Positions 39,951 through 50,458 of a stretch of DNA of 64,000 nucleotides are shown here, piece by piece (positions within the stretch are counted from its first letter, which is position 1; each line of letters opens with the position of its first letter). Below the pieces are notes generated by a model. That model was not told the origin of the DNA, ran no database searches, and saw only the letters and a program-made list of their open reading frames with translations. The position numbers and the translations under genes are program-made. Origin of the DNA: Amycolatopsis iheyensis (GTDB taxonomy: Bacteria > Actinomycetota > Actinomycetes > Mycobacteriales > Pseudonocardiaceae); assembly GCF_024703995.1 (NCBI RefSeq), contig NZ_JAMXQV010000018.1:124001-188000 (forward strand), in the 5' to 3' direction.

Positions 39951-41516
39951 ATGCGCTTGTCCAGAGCCGTCCTGACCGCGGCGATCGTGAGTCTCACGGC
40001 CGTCGGCGTGCCCGCTTCTGCGGCAGCAGCCCCGGCCGCCCCGGAACGCAGCGTGACCGACGTCGTCCCGGCGCCCGTCTCCGCGAAAGCCGATCCGCGG
40101 GGCGAGTTCAAGCTGACCCCGTTCACCGTGATCAGCGCCGACCGCGGCGCCGGCCAGGTCGCGGACTACCTGCGTGGCCTGCTCCGCCCGGCCACCGGCT
40201 ACCCGCTGCCGGTCGTGCCGCGCGCGTGGGGCCTGCCCGCGATCTCCCTGCAGCTCGGCCACGACACCCGGATCGGCACCGAGGGTTACGAGCTGAAGGT
40301 CGCCCGCGACGGCGTCTCACTGAAGGCCAACACCGCGGACGGGCTCTTCGAGGGCGTCCAGTCGCTGCGGCAGCTGCTCCCGTCGGCGATCGACGCGAAG
40401 CGCGTCCAGCACCGGACGTGGACGGTCGCCGGCGGCACGATCCTCGACTACCCGCGCTTCGGCGAGCGCGGCGCGATGCTCGACGTCGCCCGGCACTTCT
40501 TCAAGCCGGACCAGGTCAAGCGGTACATCGACCAGATCGCCCAGTACAAGATCAACACGCTGCACCTGCACCTGGCCGACGACCAGGGCTGGCGCATCGA
40601 GATCAAGAGCTGGCCGAAGCTCGCGACGGTCGGCGGCAAGACGGCCGTCGACGGCGACCCCGGCGGCTACTACACCCAGAAGCAGTACCAGGACATCGTC
40701 GCGTACGCGGCTTCGCGGCACATCACGGTGATCCCCGAGATCGACATGCCGGGTCACACGAACGCGGCGCAGTCGACGTACGCGGAGCTGAACTGCGACG
40801 GCAAGGCCGTCCCGGTCCGCACGGACACCGAGGTCGGCTACAGCTCGCTGTGCATCGCCTCGCCGATCACGTACCGGTTCGTCGACGACGTCGTGCGCGA
40901 GCTGGCGACCATCACGCCGGGCCAGTACCTGCACATCGGCGGCGACGAAGCGCACGCGACGCCGCCGGCGGACTACCTGACCTTCCAGCAGAAGGTGCAG
41001 CCGATCGTCGCCAAGTACGGCAAGAAGGTCACCGGCTGGCACGAGATCGCCAAGTCCACGCTGCCGGTGTCGGCGATCCCGCAGTACTGGGACTTCGGCG
41101 GCGACAACGCGTCGGTGGCGGCCGCCGCGGCCCGCGGCAACAAGATCCTCATGTCGCCGGCGAACTACGCGTACCTGGACATGAAGTACAACGACCAGAC
41201 GCCGCTGGGCCAGGACTGGGCCGCGCTGATCGAGGTTCGCGATGGCTACGACTGGGATCCGGCGTCGCTGGTGACCGGCGTCGGGGAGAGGTCGGTCGCG
41301 GGCGTCGAGGCGCCGCTGTGGACCGAGACGCTCCGCACCAGCGCCGACATCGAGTACATGGCGTTCCCGCGGCTGCCGGGGATCGCCGAGATCGGCTGGT
41401 CCCCGAAGTCCACGCACAACTGGGACGCCTACCACGCGCGGCTGGCGAAGCAGAGCCCGCGCTGGGTGGCCCAGGGGATCAACTTCTACCGCAGTCCCCA
41501 GGTCGACTGGAAGTAA
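39951..41516 (+). CDS. Secreted beta-N-acetylhexosaminidase (GH20)
   Basis: A 521-residue secreted enzyme releasing terminal GlcNAc/GalNAc from chitin or peptidoglycan fragments. A signal peptide covers residues 1-27 (ending ASAAAA-AP). Then comes the GH20b domain, and the catalytic barrel from RGAMLDVARHFF. The Asp-Glu pair is in YLHIGGDEAHATP, and NTLHLHLADDQGWRIEI and VIPEIDMPGHTNAA are typical. GGAGG precedes ATG 39951. A dre-like site suggests control by GlcNAc-6-P through DasR. Confidence 0.93.
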   Translation: MRLSRAVLTAAIVSLTAVGVPASAAAAPAAPERSVTDVVPAPVSAKADPRGEFKLTPFTVISADRGAGQVADYLRGLLRPATGYPLPVVPRAWGLPAISLQLGHDTRIGTEGYELKVARDGVSLKANTADGLFEGVQSLRQLLPSAIDAKRVQHRTWTVAGGTILDYPRFGERGAMLDVARHFFKPDQVKRYIDQIAQYKINTLHLHLADDQGWRIEIKSWPKLATVGGKTAVDGDPGGYYTQKQYQDIVAYAASRHITVIPEIDMPGHTNAAQSTYAELNCDGKAVPVRTDTEVGYSSLCIASPITYRFVDDVVRELATITPGQYLHIGGDEAHATPPADYLTFQQKVQPIVAKYGKKVTGWHEIAKSTLPVSAIPQYWDFGGDNASVAAAAARGNKILMSPANYAYLDMKYNDQTPLGQDWAALIEVRDGYDWDPASLVTGVGERSVAGVEAPLWTETLRTSADIEYMAFPRLPGIAEIGWSPKSTHNWDAYHARLAKQSPRWVAQGINFYRSPQVDWK

Positions 41517-41531
41517 GCAGGTGGTCACCTT

Positions 41532-41577
41532 GTCGTGAGTGTTTAGGGCGGTTCTAACCGCCCTAAACACTCACGAC
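41532..41577. repeat. Perfect 22-bp inverted repeat that includes the TetR stop codon
   Basis: Arms 41532-41553 and 41556-41577 are perfect complements (half word GTCGTGAGTGTTTAGG plus CGGTT), with loop CT. It separates convergent genes. The TGA of the TetR gene (41573-41571) lies inside the right arm, so the last codons of that protein are written in the repeat. Confidence 0.85.
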
Positions 41578-42161
41578 AGTCTTGCGCCGATGGCTCGTCT
41601 GGCCAGGGTGTATGCCCGCGTCCCGCCGTTGAGGACCGCGTCGGCGTTGGCCGCGCGGCCCAGTGCGTGCAGCTCGAACGCCAGGATCTCGGGGTCCGTG
41701 TCCACGTGACCGAGGGCGACGGCTTCGAGGCAGGACTCGCGGATGAACTCCGCGAACGAGCCGCTCGCCGCCGCCACCGCGTCGTGCACCCGGCCCGGGC
41801 GCGCGTCGAACTCCGCGCCGACGTTGAAGAAGAAGCACCCGCCCGGGAACACGCGGTTTTCCGAATAGTCCAGCCAGTTCTCGCAGATCGCGCGTAGCCG
41901 CGGCAGGCCCGGCGCGACGTCGAGCGACGGCGTCACGACGTACGAGCGGAAGATCTCCAGCGCCGCTTCGACCGTCGCGAGCTGCAGGTCCTCCTTCGAG
42001 CCGAACAACGCGAACACGCCGCTCTTGCTCAGCTCCAGCTCGGTGGCCAGCCGGCCGAGGGACAGCCCGTCGAGACCGTCGACCGACGCGACGTCGACCG
42101 CGTGCCGCAGCACCAGGCGCCGGGTCGCGTCGCCGCGGGCGAGCCGGCCGTCAGCCGGCAC
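41571..42161 (-). CDS. TetR-family regulator coupled to a MOSC protein
   Basis: A 196-residue regulator. HTH: LSLGRLATELELSKSGVFALFGSKEDLQLATVEAA. The ligand domain contains NRVFPGGCFFFNVGAEFDARPG, typical of the TetR_C_33-like (YcdC/RutR-distant) group, with SCLEAVALGHVDTDPE following. The start GTG 42161 overlaps the MOSC stop by 11 bases, so both are made from one message. Its C-terminus (ARLS*) ends in the long inverted repeat. Confidence 0.87.
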   Translation of the reverse strand: MPADGRLARGDATRRLVLRHAVDVASVDGLDGLSLGRLATELELSKSGVFALFGSKEDLQLATVEAALEIFRSYVVTPSLDVAPGLPRLRAICENWLDYSENRVFPGGCFFFNVGAEFDARPGRVHDAVAAASGSFAEFIRESCLEAVALGHVDTDPEILAFELHALGRAANADAVLNGGTRAYTLARRAIGARLS

Positions 42162-42834
42162 GCCGCGCCCGCCAGCGGTCCACAGTGGACTGGATGCCGG
42201 CGCTCCACTGCACCGCCAGCGCGGGCGTCGCCAGCACGCGGTCGGCGAAGTCCAGCGCGGGTTCGACGTGCTCCGGCGGCAGCTGCCCGTAGTTCGCGAA
42301 CGAGATGACGTACACCTCGGCGACGGTGGGCCCGTCCGCGCGTTCGACCAGCTCGATCGCGCCCGACGTCGGCACCGTGCCCGGCCGCAGCACGCGCAGG
42401 TACCACCCGCTGCGCCCGGAGTCGATCATCGCCGGGGTGATGTCCTTGCGCCCGGTCTTCATCCCGAGCTTGTAGCACGGCGACCGCGGCTGCGAGACCT
42501 GCACGAGCGCGTCGCCCCAGGCCCAGACGTCCCCGATCCGCACGTCGTCCTCGGTGAGCCCGGACAGCGAGATGTTCTCCCCGAAGTCGGCCGTCGAAAC
42601 CTCGAAGCCGTCCTCCCGCCAGGCCGCGTAGTGCTCGGCCGGGTAGACGTAGACGGCCTTGTCGGGGCCGCCGTGCACGGTCAGGTCGGCCTGCCGGTCG
42701 CCGTCGAGGTTCAGCTCGGTCAGCTTCAGCTCCGGCGCCGTGACCAGCGCCTTCGTGATCCCGCTCAGCACCGGCAGCTCCCGCCGGTACCCCAGGACGC
42801 TCGGCTCGCCCACGTAGACGCTGTCGACGTTCAT
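42151..42834 (-). CDS. MOSC domain protein (YiiM-like)
   Basis: A 227-residue MOSC protein, the fold of molybdenum-cofactor sulfurase C-termini, often used for N-hydroxylated substrate reduction or sulfur transfer. Visible: LNLDGDRQADLTVHGGPDKAVYVYP, FGENISLSGLTEDDVRIGDVWAWG and SQPRSPCYKLGMKTG with the conserved Cys. YiiM in E. coli gives 6-hydroxylaminopurine resistance. ATG 42834. An upstream inverted motif suggests regulation by the coupled TetR. Confidence 0.9.
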   Translation of the reverse strand: MNVDSVYVGEPSVLGYRRELPVLSGITKALVTAPELKLTELNLDGDRQADLTVHGGPDKAVYVYPAEHYAAWREDGFEVSTADFGENISLSGLTEDDVRIGDVWAWGDALVQVSQPRSPCYKLGMKTGRKDITPAMIDSGRSGWYLRVLRPGTVPTSGAIELVERADGPTVAEVYVISFANYGQLPPEHVEPALDFADRVLATPALAVQWSAGIQSTVDRWRARRAG

Positions 42835-42848
42835 ACCGAGAAGATAGC

Positions 42849-42860
42849 ACGACCGTTCGT
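42849..42860. promoter_or_regulatory. Candidate TetR operator between MOSC and the M20 peptidase
   Basis: ACGACCGTTCGT is a near-palindrome (ACGA-N4-TCGT) in the 54-base divergent promoter. A minus-strand -10 (TGCTAT) overlaps it. Probably the site for the MOSC-linked TetR. Confidence 0.4.
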
Positions 42861-42888
42861 ATAGTTTCAGCCCTCTAGGCTGGCGGCC

Positions 42889-44244
42889 ATGGAACTGCTC
42901 GACCAGGCCCGCGCCCACGTCGACTCCGGCGCGTACTTCACCGAACTCGCCCGGCTCGTCTCCTACCCCACGGTCAGCGACGCGCCCGAAGGCCGGCAAG
43001 CGATCCAGGCGTACCTCGACGAAGTCCTGACCCCGGCGCTGACCGGCCTCGGCTGCGACGTCACTCAGCACGCCAACCCGGACCCGGCGGGCGGCCCGTT
43101 CCTGGTCGGGGTCCGCGCGGAAGGCGAACACCTCCCGACCCTGCTCTGCTACGGCCACGCCGACGTCGTCGGCGAGGCCGGCGAGTGGGGCGAAGGCCGT
43201 GATCCGTGGACGCTGACCGCCGAAGGCGACCACTGGTACGGCCGCGGCACCGCCGACAACAAGGGCCAGCACCTGATCAACCTGACGGCGTTGCGGCTGG
43301 TCCTGGCCGAGCGCGGCAAGCTCGGCTTCAACCTCAAGTTCTTGTTCGAAACCGGCGAGGAAATCGGCTCGCCCGGGCTCACCGAGTTCGCCGAGCAGGA
43401 GAAAGACCTGCTGAGCGCGGACGTCCTCATCGCCTCCGACGGCCCGCGCCTCGACGCCGCGACCCCGACGTTGTTCCTCGGGGCGCGCGGCGGAATCCGG
43501 ATCGATCTGGACGTCGACCTGCGCCCGGGTGGCTCCCACTCCGGGAACTGGGGCGGCATCCTGCGCAACCCGGCCACGACGCTGGCCGCGGCGATCGCGA
43601 CCCTCGTCGACGGCCACGGCCGCATCCAGGTGCCCGCACTGCTGCCGCCCGAGCTGCCGGAGTCCGTCCGCGAAGCGCTGGCCGACGTCGTCGTCGACGC
43701 CCCGGACGAGGGCTGGGGCGATCAACGACTCGGCCCCGCCGAGCGGCTCTACGGCTGGAACACCCTGGAGGTGCTGGCCCTCGACGCCGGGAACGCCGAC
43801 CGCCCGGTCAACGCCATCCCCGGCCGCGCCCGCGCGGTGCTGCAGCTGCGGTACGTCGCGGGCACCGATGTCGGCGACATCACCGCGACGATCCGGGACC
43901 ACCTTGTGGCGCAAGGGTTTCCGATGATCGAGGTGACCACCGACGCCAGCTTCAAAGCCAGCCGCACGCCGGTCGAAAACCCGTGGGTGACCTGGGCCCG
44001 CGAAGCACTGGCCGAAGCCGGGAAGCAGGTGGCCCTGCTCCCCAGCTTCGGCGGCGGCCTGCCCAACCACGTCTTCACCGACGTCCTCGGCCTGGCCACG
44101 CTGTGGCTGCCACACTCCTACCCGGGGTGCAAGCAGCACGCGCCGGACGAGCACCTGCTCTCCTCGGTCGCCCGGGAAGGACTGGAACTCGCCACGGCGT
44201 TGTTCGGCTCCCTCAGTTCAGCGCCGCCGACTCTTCGTCGGTGA
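42889..44244 (+). CDS. M20-family metallopeptidase
   Basis: A 451-residue zinc peptidase of the ArgE/DapE/CPG2 superfamily, probably a dipeptidase. Metal-site motifs: LLCYGHADVV near residue 87, YGRGTADNKGQ, FLFETGEEIGSPG with the catalytic Glu-Glu, and a C-terminal SYPGCKQHAPDEHL. The dimerisation domain lies near residues 205-325. ATG 42889. It overlaps the convergent DUF779 gene by 32 bases. Confidence 0.9.
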   Translation: MELLDQARAHVDSGAYFTELARLVSYPTVSDAPEGRQAIQAYLDEVLTPALTGLGCDVTQHANPDPAGGPFLVGVRAEGEHLPTLLCYGHADVVGEAGEWGEGRDPWTLTAEGDHWYGRGTADNKGQHLINLTALRLVLAERGKLGFNLKFLFETGEEIGSPGLTEFAEQEKDLLSADVLIASDGPRLDAATPTLFLGARGGIRIDLDVDLRPGGSHSGNWGGILRNPATTLAAAIATLVDGHGRIQVPALLPPELPESVREALADVVVDAPDEGWGDQRLGPAERLYGWNTLEVLALDAGNADRPVNAIPGRARAVLQLRYVAGTDVGDITATIRDHLVAQGFPMIEVTTDASFKASRTPVENPWVTWAREALAEAGKQVALLPSFGGGLPNHVFTDVLGLATLWLPHSYPGCKQHAPDEHLLSSVAREGLELATALFGSLSSAPPTLRR

Positions 44245-44580
44245 GCAGCCGCGAGCGGATCAGGAAACGCACGCCTTCGGGCGCCTCCAACGAAAACCCG
44301 CTCCCGCGCCCCGGCACGACGTCGATCGTCAGGTGCGTGTGCTTCCAGTACTCGAACTGCGGGCCCGACATCCACACCGGCACGTCCTCGATGCCCTCGA
44401 CCTCCAACGCGCCGAGGTGCACGTCCGAGACGCCGGTCTTGAACTCGCCCAACGGGTAGCACATCGGGGCACTACCGTCGCAGCACCCGCCGGACTGGTG
44501 GAACATCACCGGCCCGTGGAGTGACACCAGCTGCCGCAGGAGGTCCGCGGCAGCCGGTGTCAAGTCGACCCTTCGTGTCA

Positions 44581-44581
<1 letters not shown>
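44213..44581 (-). CDS. DUF779 protein, aldehyde dehydrogenase partner
   Basis: A 122-residue protein of the DUF779 family: FHQSGGCCDGSAPMCYP carries a Cys-rich motif, and VPVWMSGPQFEYWKHTHLTIDVVPGRGSGFSLE is typical. Members are nearly always encoded next to ExaC-type aldehyde dehydrogenases. Its biochemical role is not established. ATG 44581 overlaps the aldehyde dehydrogenase stop by one base (TGATG). Confidence 0.9.
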
Positions 44582-46104
<1,523 letters not shown>

Positions 46105-46140
46105 CTTCCCTGCCTCGTTGCTCGGAGTGACGGAGTGGGG

Positions 46141-46177
46141 GCAACGTAGGTCCGGCCACGTTGCACGAGCGTTGCAC
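46141..46177. promoter_or_regulatory. CGTTGCAC repeats in the aldehyde dehydrogenase/regulator promoter
   Basis: CGTTGCAC occurs directly repeated at 46159-46166 and 46170-46177 (11-base period), with GCAACG in inverted orientation at 46141-46146. These are likely binding sites for the divergent GAF regulator. Confidence 0.5.
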
Positions 46178-46202
46178 CGCCGCGAACCGGCTATCTACGC
46201 TG

Positions 46203-47684
46203 GTGAACGTGGCAGAGGCGCCCGACCCGGAGCTGCTGCGCGACCCCGAGGCGTACGCGCGGCTGCTGGAGCACGTCCGCGAGGCGGTGCTCCAGGGCGT
46301 TCCCGGGCCACGGGCGCCCCGCTCGGTCGTCTCGGATTCGTGGCACCGGTCGCTGTCGGCGCGGGTCGACCCGGACGAGGGCGAGGCCCCGTTCGTCTAC
46401 GACACCGGCGACCTCGCCGCGCTGCGAGAGGGCCATCCGCTGGCGCCGGTGCTGCCCGTGCTGCGGCAGATGCTGGTGAGCATCGCCGACGACGCCGAGC
46501 ACGTGATGATCGTGACCGACGCGGACGGCCTGATCCTGTGGCGCGAGGGCGCGACGGGCCAGCTGCTGCGCGGCGACCAGGTGGGTCTGGTCGAGGGCAC
46601 CCGCTGGAGCGAGGCGGCGATCGGCACCAACGCCATGGGCACGGCGCTGGCGACCGGCGAGCCGGTGCAGATCTACTCGGCCGAGCACCTGGTCCGCCGC
46701 TACCACACGTGGACCTGCGCGGCGGCGCCCGTGCGTGACCCCGAGACGGGTGTGCTGCTCGGCTCGATCGACGTCAGCGGGCCGCTGCGCACGGTCCACC
46801 CGGCCATGATTTCCCTGGTCACGGCCACCGCCCAGCTGGCGGAGGGGCAGCTGCGCGCGCAGCTGGCGGTCCGCGACGAACAGCTCCGGCGGGTCAACAT
46901 GCCGCATCTGGAAGCCCTGCGCGGCCGCCCCGGCGCGCTGCTCTCGGCGGGCGGCCGGGTGCTGGCGGCCCAGGCGTGCCTGCTTCCGTCCACAGTGGAC
47001 GTCCGCCGCGGTGGCGGCACGGTCGCCCTGCCCGACGGCCGCCTCGCCACGGTGGAGCCGCTCGAGGAGGGCTATCTCCTCCGTCTTTCGTCGTCGGGAG
47101 CCGCCGGCCGGCGCTCCCGCCTCCGCCTCGAGTACCTGTCCGACGGCGCCCACTCGACCACTGTGGACGGTCGCGAGGTGCCGTTGACGTTGCGGCACGC
47201 GGAGATCCTGACCCTGCTGGCGCTGCACCCGAACGGCCTCTCCGCGGAACGGCTGGCGCTGCAGCTCTACGGCGAGACGGGCAACCCGGTGACGGTCCGC
47301 GCGGAGATCCACCGGCTGCGCTCCCAGCTGGGCGCGTCGGTGGTGCAGACGCGCCCGTACCGCCTGGCCGCGGACGTCGACGCGGACTTCACCCGGGCTC
47401 GGACGTCACTGCGGTCGGGCTCCGCGGCCGACGTCGTGCGCGTCTTCCGCGGGCCGCTGCTGCCGGAGTCGGAGGCCCCGGCGGTCCGCGAGGAGCGGGA
47501 GACGCTCACCGCGCAGGTCCGCCAGGTGGCCCTGAACAGCGACGACCCGGCCGTGCTGTGGTCGTTCTGGGAGACCGCCTGCGGCGTCGACGACTTCGCG
47601 GTGCTGGACGCGCTGCTGCGCACGCTCCCGGCGACCGACCCGCGGCGGGCCGCGGTGTCGGCCCACCGCGCCCGGCTCGCCTGA
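46203..47684 (+). CDS. GAF-domain transcriptional regulator with C-terminal winged helix
   Basis: A regulator of about 493 residues, probably controlling the divergent aldehyde dehydrogenase. The N-terminal AcoR-like segment (SWHRSLSARVDPDE) is followed by a GAF sensor (MIVTDADGLILWREG through SGPLRTVHPAMISLV). The AAA+ sigma-54 domain of AcoR is absent. A C-terminal DNA-binding region has VPLTLRHAEILTLLALHPNG and VTVRAEIHRLRSQLG. GTG 46203 is chosen; GTG 46209 is equally possible. Upstream in-frame TTG 46161 would lie in the operator. Confidence 0.8.
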   Translation: MNVAEAPDPELLRDPEAYARLLEHVREAVLQGVPGPRAPRSVVSDSWHRSLSARVDPDEGEAPFVYDTGDLAALREGHPLAPVLPVLRQMLVSIADDAEHVMIVTDADGLILWREGATGQLLRGDQVGLVEGTRWSEAAIGTNAMGTALATGEPVQIYSAEHLVRRYHTWTCAAAPVRDPETGVLLGSIDVSGPLRTVHPAMISLVTATAQLAEGQLRAQLAVRDEQLRRVNMPHLEALRGRPGALLSAGGRVLAAQACLLPSTVDVRRGGGTVALPDGRLATVEPLEEGYLLRLSSSGAAGRRSRLRLEYLSDGAHSTTVDGREVPLTLRHAEILTLLALHPNGLSAERLALQLYGETGNPVTVRAEIHRLRSQLGASVVQTRPYRLAADVDADFTRARTSLRSGSAADVVRVFRGPLLPESEAPAVREERETLTAQVRQVALNSDDPAVLWSFWETACGVDDFAVLDALLRTLPATDPRRAAVSAHRARLA

Positions 47685-47690
47685 GCCCCG

Positions 47691-48119
47691 TCACGGCTCG
47701 AGGTCGGCCACGCCCTTGCCGGTGGCCATGTCGAACGGCACCGACGCCTGGTCGTGGACGATCACCCAGCCGTCGTCCCGCCGCCGCAGGGCGAAGGTGG
47801 CGCGGACCCACATGCCGTTCGTCGCGGTCCCGTCGCGGAGGGTGCCGCTGATCCGGCCGAACCCGTGTCCGACGGCCAAGTCGCCGCTCGTGGTGACGGT
47901 CAGGTCGCGCAGCTCGTAGTCGACGGTCTCGAAGAAGGTGAAGACCTTGGCCCAGTTCTTCAGCTTCGCGTCGACGCCGACGTGCTGCAGCGGCGGCTCG
48001 ACGTCGAAGGAGACGACGTCCGCGGCGTAGACCCGCCGGAGGGCGTCGAGGTCCTTGGCGCGGAGGGCGTCGATGATCCGGTGGAGGTGCTGCTCGACTT
48101 CGTTCGCTTCAAGTGTCAT
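47691..48119 (-). CDS. SnoaL/NTF2-like protein
   Basis: A 142-residue cone-shaped NTF2-like fold protein, often an isomerase or ketosteroid-type enzyme, or a non-enzymatic binding protein. Features: EQHLHRIIDALRAKDLDALRRVYAADVVSFD, and RATFALRRRDDGWVIVHDQASVPFD. It begins at ATG 48119 and its 3' end lies six bases from the GAF regulator stop. No clear partner; function unknown. Confidence 0.8.
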   Translation of the reverse strand: MTLEANEVEQHLHRIIDALRAKDLDALRRVYAADVVSFDVEPPLQHVGVDAKLKNWAKVFTFFETVDYELRDLTVTTSGDLAVGHGFGRISGTLRDGTATNGMWVRATFALRRRDDGWVIVHDQASVPFDMATGKGVADLEP

Positions 48120-48186
48120 GCCAGTACGACGAAACAGCGGACCCGATTGTGAGGTCCGTTTGCGGGTGCACTGGCCGCGCGGACCG

Positions 48187-48993
48187 TCACGTGCTCGGCT
48201 CCGTCTCCCAGATCGACACGTGCTTGGTGCTTTCAGCGGTGAACTCCGAGCGGTCCCAGTCCGCCCAGCGGTGTTTCAGGCTCATCCCGGCGATGCGCGC
48301 CATGAGGTCCAGCTCGGCCGGCCAGGCGTACCGGAAGGGAATTCGGCGGAACCGCCCGGTCCCGTCCGGTGACACGGTGACGTGGTTCGACGTGAACTGT
48401 TGCGTGACGACGTCGTACTGGTCGAACCCGACATAGCCGCCTCCGGCGGCGCCGGGCGCCACCGTGAACGGGACGGTGTCCTGCCCGGGTGGCAGGCGGC
48501 GCAGATCCGGCAGGCCCACCTCGACGACGAACAACCCGCCCGGCCGCAGGTGCGCGGCCGCATTGCGGAAGACGTCGACCTGCCCGTCCTGCGTGGTCAC
48601 GTTGCCGATCGTGTTGAACACCAGGTAGACCAGGGAGAACCGACTGGCCAGCCGAGTCGTCGTCATGTCGCCGAGCACGACTTCGACCGCCTCGCCGCCC
48701 GGCTTGCCGGCGATCCGCGCCGCCATCGCCCGGCTCAGCTCGATGCCGCTCACCGGCACCCCGCGAGCGGCCAGCGGCGCGGCGATCCGCCCGGTCCCGA
48801 CGGCGAACTCGAGCACGGGGCCGTCGGCCAGGTCTTCGAGGACGTCCACCGCGGGCGTCACGATCTCGGGCACGTTCGCACCACCCGGGGCGTCGTAGCC
48901 CGCGGCAACGCTCTCGGGGAACCAGCCGTCCGCCGGGTCGTCTCCCGCGTTCGCCGAACCGATCATGATCGCCGACACTACGCCCGCGACCAT
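48187..48993 (-). CDS. Class I SAM-dependent methyltransferase
   Basis: A 268-residue methyltransferase. Motif I VLEFAVGTGRIAAPLAARG near residue 60, VSGIELSRAMAARI, VVLGDMTTTRLASRFSLVYLVFNTIGN and LRPGGLFVVEVGLPD give the standard order. ATG 48993 has GGAGGAGG upstream; a later ATG at 48966 is possible. Divergent from the SGNH-TetR operon over a 131-base gap that holds a perfect TetR-type operator, so it is probably co-regulated with them. Confidence 0.82.
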   Translation of the reverse strand: MVAGVVSAIMIGSANAGDDPADGWFPESVAAGYDAPGGANVPEIVTPAVDVLEDLADGPVLEFAVGTGRIAAPLAARGVPVSGIELSRAMAARIAGKPGGEAVEVVLGDMTTTRLASRFSLVYLVFNTIGNVTTQDGQVDVFRNAAAHLRPGGLFVVEVGLPDLRRLPPGQDTVPFTVAPGAAGGGYVGFDQYDVVTQQFTSNHVTVSPDGTGRFRRIPFRYAWPAELDLMARIAGMSLKHRWADWDRSEFTAESTKHVSIWETEPST

Positions 48994-49055
48994 GCGCTCC
49001 TCCTCCCCTTTTTCGCCACCGACGCGGCACTTACAGACCCTTGTGAGCACCCCGA

Positions 49056-49095
49056 TGTAGACACCGTCTACAAGAGTTTGATAGACAGTGTCCAC
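49056..49095. promoter_or_regulatory. TetR-type operator pair, methyltransferase/SGNH promoter
   Basis: TGTAGAC-ACC-GTCTACA (49056-49072) is a perfect 7-3-7 repeat. A weaker copy, TAGAC-AGT-GTCCACA, is at about 49082-49096. The TetR gene at 49901 is the obvious candidate to bind them. Confidence 0.65.
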
Positions 49096-49124
49096 AAGGT
49101 GAACCACGGGTTACGGAGAGCGGA

Positions 49125-49922
49125 ATGAACCACCACCGTTTCGTCGTCCTCGGCGACAGCTGCGCCGAAGGGCTCGACGATCCGTACCCCGACCAGCGGC
49201 ACTACCGCGGCTGGGCCGACTTCGTCGCCGCCCGGCTCGCCGAGGGCGACCCCGGGTTCCGGTACGCGAACCTCGCCGTCCGCGGGCGGCGGCTCGACCA
49301 GATCGTGCCCGAGCAGGTGCCGGCCGCCACCCGGCTGGCCCCCGACCTCGTCGCGCTCTTCGGCGGCGGCAACGACGTCATGAGCCGGGGCTGGGACGCG
49401 CGGACCGTCGCCCGGCGCGTCGACAAAGCGATCCGGGCCTGCACGGAGATCGCCCCGACCGTCGTCACCTTCACCCTCAGCGACATCTCGCACCGGATGC
49501 CGATGGGCCAGCGGATGCGACCGCGGATCGTCGCGCTCAACGACGCCATCCGCGAAGCGGCCGTCAGCTACGGCGCGCTGCTCATCGACCTGTGGCCCGA
49601 CCAGGCCGTCACCGACTCGCGGTACTTCGGCGCCGACCGCCTCCACCTGTCCGCGCACGGCCACCGGCGGCTCGCCGCGTACGTCCTGCACGCGCTCGGC
49701 CACGAACCCGACCCCACCTGGCTGGCGCCGCTGCCCGGCGCCGCGGCCGACGGCGGCTGGCGCGCCGACCTGCACTGGCTGCTGCGCGAGGTCCTGCCGG
49801 TCGCCGTCACGCGCACGCGCAACCGGCTGATCGGCCGCCAGCCCGGCGACGGCTTCTTCCCGAAGCGCCCGGACCTGCTCCCCATCACCCGGGACGAGGC
49901 ATGGGCACCCGGCAACGCCTGA
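49125..49922 (+). CDS. SGNH/GDSL-type esterase
   Basis: A 265-residue SGNH hydrolase. Block I reads VVLGDSCAEG (Ser is nucleophile; Cys replaces the usual Leu of GDSL), block III has FGGGNDVMSRG, and block V has DRLHLSAHGHRRLA with catalytic Asp and His. There is no signal peptide, so it is cytosolic. ATG 49125. The TetR gene begins inside its last codons (22-base overlap), so the two are coupled. Confidence 0.9.
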   Translation: MNHHRFVVLGDSCAEGLDDPYPDQRHYRGWADFVAARLAEGDPGFRYANLAVRGRRLDQIVPEQVPAATRLAPDLVALFGGGNDVMSRGWDARTVARRVDKAIRACTEIAPTVVTFTLSDISHRMPMGQRMRPRIVALNDAIREAAVSYGALLIDLWPDQAVTDSRYFGADRLHLSAHGHRRLAAYVLHALGHEPDPTWLAPLPGAAADGGWRADLHWLLREVLPVAVTRTRNRLIGRQPGDGFFPKRPDLLPITRDEAWAPGNA

Positions 49923-50458
49923 TCACGACGGCCGCGGAGCTGCTCGCCGAAGAGGGCGTCGGCGCGGTCACGCTGCGCGGGATCGCCAAGGCCGCCGGCG
50001 TCTCGCACGGCGCGCCGCTGCGGCACTTCTCCGGCCGCGCCGAGCTGCTGTCCGCCGTCGCGACGCGCGGGTACGCCGACCTGCTGTCCCGCCGGGAGAC
50101 GCTGCCGGGGAACTCGCCGCGCGAGCGGCTGACCGCCGCCTGCCACAGCTACCTCGACTTCGCGTTGACCAACCCGGCGATGTTCGAGCTGATGTTCCGC
50201 CGCGACCTGATCGACCCCGACGACCCGGCGCTCTCGGCGGCGGCGAGCGCGGTGTTCGACACCTTCGCCGTGCTGGTGGCGGCGGTGCCGACCCGGGTCG
50301 CGCGCTCGGGCGCCGACCTGCGGCTCGTCGCGGCGTCGCTGTGGGCGGCCTTGCACGGACTCGCGCAGCTGTGGCTGTGGGGCGGGCTGGCCGGGGCGAG
50401 CTTCGCGCCGTCACCGGAGTCGGCGCTGGCCGTCACGCTAGACGCCTACCTGGCCTAG
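49901..50458 (+). CDS. TetR-family regulator
   Basis: A 185-residue regulator. HTH: LLAEEGVGAVTLRGIAKAAGVSHGAPLRHFSGRAELLSAV. The C-terminal TetR_C_13-like domain contains YLDFALTNPAMFELMFRRDLID. It is co-translated with the SGNH esterase and probably binds the TGTAGAC palindrome 800 bases upstream to control the divergent methyltransferase and its own operon. Confidence 0.88.
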   Translation: MGTRQRLITTAAELLAEEGVGAVTLRGIAKAAGVSHGAPLRHFSGRAELLSAVATRGYADLLSRRETLPGNSPRERLTAACHSYLDFALTNPAMFELMFRRDLIDPDDPALSAAASAVFDTFAVLVAAVPTRVARSGADLRLVAASLWAALHGLAQLWLWGGLAGASFAPSPESALAVTLDAYLA

